Origin: Desulfofundulus luciae
GTDB taxonomy: Bacteria > Bacillota > Desulfotomaculia > Desulfotomaculales > Desulfovirgulaceae
DNA: 64,000 nt
Direction: 5' to 3'
Assembly (NCBI RefSeq): GCF_030813795.1
Contig: NZ_JAUSUX010000006.1
Location: forward strand, 83,361 to 147,360
This document shows, in pieces, positions 58,326 to 64,000 of this stretch. Under the pieces are notes generated by a model. It ran no database searches, had not been told where the DNA came from, and worked only from the letters and a program-made list of their open reading frames with translations. A program made the position numbers and the translations under genes. How positions within the stretch are numbered: position 1 is the first letter of the stretch; every line of letters starts with the position of its first letter.

Positions 58326-59096
58326 ATGAGTGTACAACCGGTAATGCCTAAATGCTGGCGGGTGGATACCAAACCCCACAAATTCTGTCCCGGTTGCGGC
58401 CACGGCCTGGTCCTGAAAGCCCTGGGAGATGCCATTGATGAGCTGGGCATTCAGGACCGGGCCGTCTTTGGCTGTGACATTGGGTGTTCACTGCTGTCCT
58501 GGGATTTTTTTAACCTCGATACCGTGCAAACCCACCATGGCCGCACTACTCCGGTGATGACGGGCATCAAAAGGGCGCGGCCAGAACTGATCTGTATAGC
58601 CTACATGGGGGATGGGGGCGGCTATGCCATTGGCTCCCAGCACCTGGTCAATGCCGCGGTACGCAACGAAAAAATTACCGTTATTTTGGCCAACAACACC
58701 GTCTATGCCATGACCGGCGGCCAGATGGCTCCCACCACCATGCCCGATCAGAAAACGGAAACCAGCCCCTACGGCCGGGATCCCCTGAAAATGGGCTATC
58801 CCATGCTGGGACCGGAGATGGTTGCCGCCATCACCCGGGAAGGAGCCTACGTGGCCCGGGGCACCATAGCCAACCTGCGCCAGTTGAAGGGCTATTTAAA
58901 AAAGGCTTTAGAAAACCAAGTGGCCGGAAATGGCTTTTCCTTTGTGGAAGTCTTATCTTCCTGTCCCACCAACTGGCGAACCAATGCGGAAAAAACCTGG
59001 AAATATATCGAAGAAGTTATGCCCAAATTTTTTAAGGTAGGAGAAATAAAGATTCCGGGAACCGGCAGGGGAATGGGGGAAAAGACAGAAATATAA
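58326..59096 (+). CDS. 2-oxoacid:ferredoxin oxidoreductase beta subunit (TPP-binding)
   Basis: A 256-residue beta subunit of the KorB/VorB type. It has CPGCGHG near residue 23, the TPP/Mg2+ motif GDGGGYAIGSQHLVNAAVR near 97-115 ending in LANNTVYAMTGGQ, and SCPTNW near the C terminus. Such subunits need an alpha subunit with the pyruvate-binding domain and usually gamma/delta ferredoxin subunits. None is adjacent: the 195 bases upstream hold no gene and a DsrE-like gene follows. The partner is presumably elsewhere. GGAGGTAA precedes the ATG. Confidence 0.88.
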   Translation: MSVQPVMPKCWRVDTKPHKFCPGCGHGLVLKALGDAIDELGIQDRAVFGCDIGCSLLSWDFFNLDTVQTHHGRTTPVMTGIKRARPELICIAYMGDGGGYAIGSQHLVNAAVRNEKITVILANNTVYAMTGGQMAPTTMPDQKTETSPYGRDPLKMGYPMLGPEMVAAITREGAYVARGTIANLRQLKGYLKKALENQVAGNGFSFVEVLSSCPTNWRTNAEKTWKYIEEVMPKFFKVGEIKIPGTGRGMGEKTEI

Positions 59097-59113
59097 TGGC
59101 AGGAGGTGTTGAA

Positions 59114-59503
59114 ATGGTTTTGCCAGGCAATACTTTCCACAAACATACCGGCAAAACCATATTAACAATGAAGGTGCTTTTTCATATTAATGAAGTAGAC
59201 CGCTGGCCAAGGGTGTTAACCAATATTAATAATTTTTTACGGGATATCGGCACCGGCAAGGCCAGCATCCTGGTGTTGGCCAACGGCCTCGGCGTGCTTG
59301 CGTACAGCCTGGGCAAGCAGGATTTAATTAAAGAGATGGAGAATTTGCATGAACAGGGAGTAACGTTTATTGCCTGTCGGAACGCCTTAAATACATACAA
59401 CATCAGTGAAAACAAGCTGCCCGCCTTTGTCACCGTGGTGCCGGCGGGGATCACCGAAATAGTGCAGAAACAGGCTCAGGGATACGCTTACATCAAGCCC
59501 TGA
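59114..59503 (+). CDS. DsrE/DsrF-like family protein
   Basis: A 129-residue protein with a DsrE-like fold: VLFHINEVDRWPRVLTNINNF, ILVLANGLGVLAYSL and a conserved cysteine in GVTFIACRNALN. Members relay sulfur (TusD/DsrE) or bind small ligands. The single cysteine matches sulfur-carrier relatives, but dsr or tus partners are absent here. The ATG at 59114 has AGGAGGTG five bases upstream; the upstream ATG at 59096 overlaps the previous stop. Confidence 0.78.
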   Translation: MVLPGNTFHKHTGKTILTMKVLFHINEVDRWPRVLTNINNFLRDIGTGKASILVLANGLGVLAYSLGKQDLIKEMENLHEQGVTFIACRNALNTYNISENKLPAFVTVVPAGITEIVQKQAQGYAYIKP

Positions 59504-59549
59504 TTCTTTCCGGCGGCAGGCTCATTACCGGAACCAAAAGGAGAGTAAA

Positions 59550-60392
59550 ATGAAAAATCTGCGTATTGCCCTGGTCCAAATGCAGGTAACCATTGGCGAC
59601 GTGAAAAAGAACCGGGAAAAAATGGCTGCCTTTGTGGAGGAAGCGGCCGGCAGGAAGGTGGAGATGATTCTCTTCCCCGAGCTATGCGTGCAGGGATATA
59701 ACCGGGAAAGGGCCCGGGAATTTGCCGAACCCATTCCCGGGGAAAGCACAAACCACATCAGCCAGCTCGCCCGCTCCTTTAACATGGTCATACTGGCCGG
59801 GCTGGCTGAAGCCTCCGGCGGTGACAAACCCTACATCACCCAGGTAGTAGCGTACCCCGACGGCAGGGTAGATAAATACCGTAAAACTCATTTGGGCAGG
59901 AGCGAAAAACCATATTTTACCCCCGGCGACCAGTTACCGGTTTTCGAAACGGAAAAGGCCCGGTTCGGTATTGAAATTTGCTGGGACTTGCATTTCCCCG
60001 AAGTTACCACCGTGCTTTCTTTGCAGGGCGCAGAAATTATTTTTGCCCCCCACGCTTCACCTACCATTGTGGGAGACCGGAGGGATATCTGGCTCAAGTA
60101 TCTCTCTGCCCGGGCCTACGATAACAGCGTGTTTGTAGCGGCCTGCAACCTGGTAGGGCCGACCGGGGAAAACCAGGAATTTTGTGGCGGCGCGCTGGTT
60201 ATTGATCCCAAGGGTAATGTGGTGGCCGAAGATTTTCGGGGAAAAGAAGGATTGCTGGTAGTTGACCTGGACTCCCGGCTCATCAATACCATCCGCCACA
60301 ATGAGGCTACCAGTATGCGCCATAGCTTTTACCTGCAGTCCAGAAGACCAGAGTTATATCAATTATTAGTAAATACCCAATTAACAAATTAA
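59550..60392 (+). CDS. Carbon-nitrogen hydrolase (nitrilase superfamily)
   Basis: A 280-residue CN-hydrolase with the full Glu-Lys-Cys triad: E44 in LFPELCVQGY, K112 in YRKTHLG and C144 in GIEICWDLHFPE. Length and motifs suggest an amidase such as an N-carbamoylputrescine or omega-amidase type rather than a true nitrilase. The substrate is not deducible. AAAGGAGAG precedes the ATG; a short hairpin after the stop ends the transcript. Confidence 0.88.
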   Translation: MKNLRIALVQMQVTIGDVKKNREKMAAFVEEAAGRKVEMILFPELCVQGYNRERAREFAEPIPGESTNHISQLARSFNMVILAGLAEASGGDKPYITQVVAYPDGRVDKYRKTHLGRSEKPYFTPGDQLPVFETEKARFGIEICWDLHFPEVTTVLSLQGAEIIFAPHASPTIVGDRRDIWLKYLSARAYDNSVFVAACNLVGPTGENQEFCGGALVIDPKGNVVAEDFRGKEGLLVVDLDSRLINTIRHNEATSMRHSFYLQSRRPELYQLLVNTQLTN

Positions 60393-60410
60393 CCCGGAAA
60401 TTTTTCCGGG
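60391..60410. terminator. Short bidirectional hairpin between convergent genes
   Basis: CCCGGAAA / TTTCCGGG-type repeat with T and A runs, between the nitrilase and YkgJ-like gene ends. Confidence 0.55.
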
Positions 60411-60432
60411 GTTAATTTATGTGCTCAATCTT

Positions 60433-61203
60433 TTAGCCCTCACGGGCAGCCTGTTTCTTTTTAGCTTCCTGGAGAACCTCCTCCTTGATCTTCAGGGCGT
60501 CTCCCATCACCAAACCAAATTGCAGCCATTTAAACCCAAACTGCAACAATTCCAGGTCGTCGGTTTTGATCCGTTCCACGACTTCGGGATCCACTTCAAA
60601 AACATCAAGGAACCTGCTTTCAAAGACAAACTGCCTGAACTTGTCCAGATCATAGCAGGCCATGTAATACATCTGGACAATGCGCGGGTTGGCCACCTTT
60701 TCGTTCAGAACCCGGGGGCTGTTGGAAAGCAGCTTGAAGATGGCCTCTACATCTTCATAGATGAACAGTCCTTGCTCCCTGAGGTAATCTTCTACATACA
60801 GCTCTTGAGGCTCTTCCAGGCCCCGGCAGCGGGACGGGTCGGTTAAGATAGTGAACTGATCGTATTCGGAACACCTGTCTAAAGGAAACATGCGACACGC
60901 CCAGGGGCGATCATCATAGATCTGACACCCCCGGGGAGTTACAAAGGGGCACTTTTTATCCTGTTCTTCATCCATTTTCAAGAGTACCACGGGTAAACCG
61001 GTTCCTTCCCCAATTAAGGAGACGGTATAACGATCCAGAAATTCCCCCGAGGAAAGTCCCAACCTTTTGCGCATGCGCAGTACGTCAAAAGGTGAGAGGT
61101 AAATGTTTACATCCCGGCAACAGTGGGTAAAACAGGAAAGTCCCGGATGACAGGAAAAGTGAAACTTGCTGTCACTGCTCAGTAGCGGTTTTTCATTGGC
61201 CAT
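60433..61203 (-). CDS. YkgJ-family cysteine-cluster protein
   Basis: A 256-residue protein with a CxxxCxxCC-like cluster: CHPGLSCFTHCCRD near residues 18-31, then CPFVTPRGCQIYDDRPWACRMFPLD near 84-108. This is the YkgJ/zinc-or-iron-sulfur cluster pattern, thought to bind an Fe-S cluster. A helical C-terminal part of about 130 residues follows. The function is unknown. ATG start; minus strand, monocistronic. Confidence 0.85.
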   Translation of the reverse strand: MANEKPLLSSDSKFHFSCHPGLSCFTHCCRDVNIYLSPFDVLRMRKRLGLSSGEFLDRYTVSLIGEGTGLPVVLLKMDEEQDKKCPFVTPRGCQIYDDRPWACRMFPLDRCSEYDQFTILTDPSRCRGLEEPQELYVEDYLREQGLFIYEDVEAIFKLLSNSPRVLNEKVANPRIVQMYYMACYDLDKFRQFVFESRFLDVFEVDPEVVERIKTDDLELLQFGFKWLQFGLVMGDALKIKEEVLQEAKKKQAAREG

Positions 61204-61377
61204 AATTTTTTATCCCCTCTTCCCAAATTAAGTTAAGTTAATTGCAAAAAAAGTTATTTAACCAATTCTTCCGGATCGCGGCCCCTCTCACAGCGGCCAG
61301 CCTGTCCTTTCTATAGACTAACTCATTATAACCCTTTTTTGTCCGAAATAGCAAGCCAATCTTTCCTGCCAAAAATA

Positions 61378-61415
61378 CAAGGGACAGGCACATTGAAAAT
61401 GGCACCCGTCCCTTG
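61378..61415. repeat. REP-like palindrome after the diaphorase gene
   Basis: CAAGGGAC ... GTCCCTTG arms with inner pairing AGGCAC / GTGCC-like segments. The GGGACAGG...CCCGTCCC style resembles dispersed GGGAC-type palindromes that I recall from many Desulfotomaculum-type genomes. It lies two bases beyond the diaphorase stop and probably also acts as its terminator (TATTTTTGG follows on the minus strand). Confidence 0.55.
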
Positions 61416-61416
61416 C

Positions 61417-63285
61417 TCAAGCGGTATAAATAGCTCCTTTGGGGCAACGGGCCAAACAGGCCCCGCATTTCAAACATTTCTGCCGGTCAATAAAATAAGG
61501 CTTACCTTTCTTTTCCCCCATAATGGCTTTAGCGACACATTCCCGGGCACACAAGCCGCAGGCAACGCATTTTTCTTCATCTATTACGTAGTCCAACAAT
61601 GCCCGGCAAACTCCGGCGGGACAGCGCTTATCTCTGATGTGGGCCTCATATTCGTCCCGGAAGTATTTTAAGGTAGAAAGAACAGGGTTGGGCGCAGTCT
61701 GGCCCAGACCGCACAGTGATGCGTCCATAACCTCCCGGGAAAGCTCTTCCAGCTCGTTCAGGTCTTCCATTTGTCCTTGTCCCTGGGTAATCCGTTCCAA
61801 AATTTCCAGCATGCGCTTGGTTCCCACCCTGCAGGGAGTGCACTGGCCGCAGGATTCATCCTGGCTAAATTGCAGGTAAAACTTGGCAATGTCTACAATA
61901 CAATCGGTTTCGTCCAGGACGATCATGCCTCCAGAACCCATCATGGAGCCCAGTTGCTTTAAGGATTCGTAGTCAATGGGCGTATCCAGGTGACGTTCTG
62001 GAATACATCCCCCGGAGGGGCCGCCGGTTTGTACCGCCTTGAATTGCCGTCCTCCGGGAATCCCCCCACCAATGTCAAAAACCACAGTACGTAACGTAGT
62101 GCCCATGGGCACCTCAATTAAACCGGTATTGAGGACCTTGCCGGCCAGGGAAAAGACCTTGGTTCCCCGGCTGTTTTCCGTGCCGAGGGAAGCAAACCAG
62201 GCGGGCCCTTCGCGAATGATCACGGGCACATTGGCATAGGTTTCCACGTTATTCAGCAGGGTAGGCTTTCCCCACAGGCCGCACTGGGCAGGGTAGGGAG
62301 GCCGGGGGCGGGGTTCACCCCGCTCGCCAACGGCCGAACGCAATAGGGCGGTCTCCTCGCCGCAAACAAAGGCGCCGGCACCCAGGCGCAGGTCGATGTC
62401 AAAGCTAAAATTAGTATTTAATATGCGCCGCCCCAGTAATCCATACTGCCGGGCCTGGTCAATAGCCCGTTCCAACCGGTCCACGGCAATGGGATACTCT
62501 GCCCGCACGTAAATATACCCTTCCCTGGCCCCAATGGCATAGCCGGCAATGGCCATGGCTTCCAGCACGCTGTGGGGATCTCCCTCGAGAATACTCCGGT
62601 CCATAAACGCCCCGGGATCCCCCTCGTCCGCATTGCAAACCACGTATTTTTCCGGTCCCTGGGCGGCCGCCGCCAGCTCCCACTTGCGGCCGGTGGAAAA
62701 ACCCGCACCGCCCCGCCCCCGGAGGCCGGATTGCTTAATAGCATCCACCACCTGGGCCGGCGTCCAATTTAACAAGACATCGGCCAGGGCAAAATAGCCC
62801 TCACATGCTATATATTCCGTAATATCCTCGGGATTGATCAGACCACAATTGCGCAGGGCTACCCGGTATTGGGCGCGGAAAAACTGGATATCTGAAAGGC
62901 GTCGCTTTCTTTCTCCGGAAGCCGGTTCTTCATAGAGGAGGCGTTCCACTACCTGACCTTCCAGCAAATGTTTTTCCACGATTTCGGCAACATCTTCTTT
63001 TTTCACTAAACAATAAAGGGTTTGCCCGGGGTAAATAACCACCAGGGGTCCCATTTTACAAAAACCAAAACAACCAGTCTTGATTACCCGGGCCAGGACC
63101 TTCTTTAACTGAACCTGCCTGGCCAGCTCCTCCCTTACCTGATGGCTGGCCGAAGAGGTGCAACCCGTACCGCTACAGACCAGCACCTGCCAGCCGGGGG
63201 CTGCCCCCGGTTTTTCCCTGCGGGCGTTAATGTCCGGGAGCCGTTTCTTCCGGATATCGATCAGGTCGTTCAGCCCGTTGATCAC
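61417..63285 (-). CDS. NuoF-like diaphorase subunit (HndC/HydB type)
   Basis: A 622-residue NAD(P)H-binding flavoprotein. An N-terminal thioredoxin-like 2Fe-2S domain has VLVCSGTGCTSS and KTGCFGFCKMGP. The NuoF core follows with GLRGRGGAGFSTGRKW for NADH and CNADEGDPGAFMDR for FMN. Next come SLBB, the 4Fe-4S site ESCGQCTPCRVGTKR, and a C-terminal two-cluster ferredoxin (CVACGLCARECV, CLKCGACLARCP). It belongs to bifurcating/NADP-reducing hydrogenases or formate dehydrogenases. The GTG start is preceded by GGAGGTG and overlaps the NuoE-like gene by 59 bases. No catalytic hydrogenase or dehydrogenase subunit adjoins it. Confidence 0.92.
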   Translation of the reverse strand: MINGLNDLIDIRKKRLPDINARREKPGAAPGWQVLVCSGTGCTSSASHQVREELARQVQLKKVLARVIKTGCFGFCKMGPLVVIYPGQTLYCLVKKEDVAEIVEKHLLEGQVVERLLYEEPASGERKRRLSDIQFFRAQYRVALRNCGLINPEDITEYIACEGYFALADVLLNWTPAQVVDAIKQSGLRGRGGAGFSTGRKWELAAAAQGPEKYVVCNADEGDPGAFMDRSILEGDPHSVLEAMAIAGYAIGAREGYIYVRAEYPIAVDRLERAIDQARQYGLLGRRILNTNFSFDIDLRLGAGAFVCGEETALLRSAVGERGEPRPRPPYPAQCGLWGKPTLLNNVETYANVPVIIREGPAWFASLGTENSRGTKVFSLAGKVLNTGLIEVPMGTTLRTVVFDIGGGIPGGRQFKAVQTGGPSGGCIPERHLDTPIDYESLKQLGSMMGSGGMIVLDETDCIVDIAKFYLQFSQDESCGQCTPCRVGTKRMLEILERITQGQGQMEDLNELEELSREVMDASLCGLGQTAPNPVLSTLKYFRDEYEAHIRDKRCPAGVCRALLDYVIDEEKCVACGLCARECVAKAIMGEKKGKPYFIDRQKCLKCGACLARCPKGAIYTA

Positions 63286-63781
63286 CGGCAGTCACCTCCC
63301 TGCGCCGGTATTTCCGCAGCAGCCTGGCCACATCCTGGCGTCGAAATTTTCCGTACACTTCATCCCCAACCGTTAAAACTGGCGCCAGCCCGCAGGCACC
63401 CACACAGCGGGTGCTCTTCACCGTAAATAAACCGTCAGCGGAGGTATCGCCCTCGTGCAAGTCAAGCTGGCGCCTGAACTCGTCGAGAATACCCTGGGCG
63501 CCCTGAACGTAGCAGGCCGTTCCCAGGCAGACGTTGATGCCATATTTTCCCCGGGGCTCTGTGTGGAAGAGGGCATAAAACGTGACAACCCCGTTAACCT
63601 CACTTACCGGCATGTCCAGCTTGCCCGCAATATAGGTTTGTACTTCCTCCGGCAGGTAGCCAAAAATATCCTGAGCCTCTTTCAGGATGCGGATTAGCTG
63701 CCCCTCCTGCTGGCCGTAGCGTTCAATCACCTCGTCCAGCTGCCGGTACTTTTCGTCCAGCTCCTTTTCCCCGCCGGCCAC
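63227..63781 (-). CDS. NuoE-like 2Fe-2S subunit (HndA/HydC type)
   Basis: A 184-residue thioredoxin-like ferredoxin subunit that pairs with the NuoF-like protein. Typical blocks are LIRILKEAQDIFGYLPEEV and the 2Fe-2S ligands in CLGTACYVQGA and STRCVGACGLAPV. The GTG at 63781 has AGGAGGTG six bases upstream; the GTG at 63790 lies within that site. The C terminus extends past the family end into the overlap with the next gene. The 220 bases upstream to the window end hold an extra AAGGAGGTGAA and no recognised gene. Confidence 0.9.
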   Translation of the reverse strand: MAGGEKELDEKYRQLDEVIERYGQQEGQLIRILKEAQDIFGYLPEEVQTYIAGKLDMPVSEVNGVVTFYALFHTEPRGKYGINVCLGTACYVQGAQGILDEFRRQLDLHEGDTSADGLFTVKSTRCVGACGLAPVLTVGDEVYGKFRRQDVARLLRKYRRREVTAGDQRAERPDRYPEETAPGH

Positions 63782-64000
63782 GGCTTTCACCTCCTGGAGG
63801 ATAGTTTGCCGTGGGAAGAATTAATAAATTCACCTCCTTGAGGAATCATTAATACAAAATATGGTAATCATATGGATAAGAATGACAAACCATAAAACAA
63901 CCTCAAAGCGCAGCGGTAAAAAGTCAAGTACTTTTTGAAGGGAAATTGGAAAAAATTTTTGGGGTTAAGTCGTAAAAAGGCAACAACAAACCAGGCCCAG

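Noticed and set aside
1..64000. CRISPR array, prophage, rRNA or integrated plasmid
   Set aside because: No regularly spaced direct repeats, phage structural genes, rRNA sequence or replication genes were seen; gene style is uniform across the window.

Overview
The window reads as chromosome of an anaerobic, endospore-forming, moderately GC-rich Firmicute, most likely a sulfate-reducing or related Peptococcaceae/Desulfotomaculum-type organism. The signs are an unsplit sporulation sigma-K gene, a Ni-dependent CO dehydrogenase, the anaerobic sulfide-dependent homocysteine genes behind a SAM-I riboswitch, futalosine-type menaquinone genes, selAB, and many strong AGGAGG ribosome sites with GTG/TTG starts. 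The genus is an inference; there is no rRNA here. I see no prophage, CRISPR array or intact insertion sequence.

Layout. 1-3.7 kb: DedA membrane protein, HD-GYP phosphodiesterase, acyl-CoA ligase. 3.8-6.5 kb (minus): the COG2122 / NIL-ferredoxin / COG1900 homocysteine trio with SAM-I leader and promoter. 6.6-7.3 kb (minus): sigK. 7.5-24 kb: a large carbohydrate locus. 24.3-26.2 kb: cooS. 26.3-31.6 kb: DUF3795 protein, tRNA-Pro(GGG), two damaged chemoreceptor genes, a LysM protein and a ferredoxin. 31.8-35.9 kb: glycosyltransferase, a large phosphatase-superfamily membrane protein, and speD with a structured leader. 36-42.9 kb: menaquinone operon (polyprenyl-synthase-like protein, menG, ubiD-like, ubiA-like, mqnE, mqnA, mqnC). 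43-46.4 kb: selA-selB. 46.4-49.2 kb: PPC-domain protein, DUF1657 protein, MidA-type methyltransferase, LpdD-like protein and a small Cys-rich protein. 49.2-51.8 kb: Fur-box feoA-feoB with a small Cys-rich protein. 52-53.9 kb: DUF456 protein, RNase HI, universal stress protein. 54-57.6 kb: purSL fusion and purQ. 57.7-60.4 kb: GNAT acetyltransferase, lone 2-oxoacid:ferredoxin oxidoreductase beta subunit, DsrE-like protein, nitrilase-family amidase. 60.4-63.8 kb (minus): YkgJ-type protein and a NuoE/NuoF-like diaphorase pair.

The most notable system is the 7.5-24 kb locus. Its gene content matches, step by step, the unusual myo-inositol route worked out in Thermotoga maritima (IolG, IolM, IolN, IolO to D-tagaturonate) joined to UxaB, UxaA, KdgK and KdgA, which would take an inositol to pyruvate and glyceraldehyde 3-phosphate without the classical IolE/D/B/C/J route. 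It also carries its own ribose-type ABC importer, two LacI-family regulators, two classes of LacI/cre-like operators, and one extra zinc dehydrogenase with no assigned step. Substrate and step assignments are from homology and context, not experiment.
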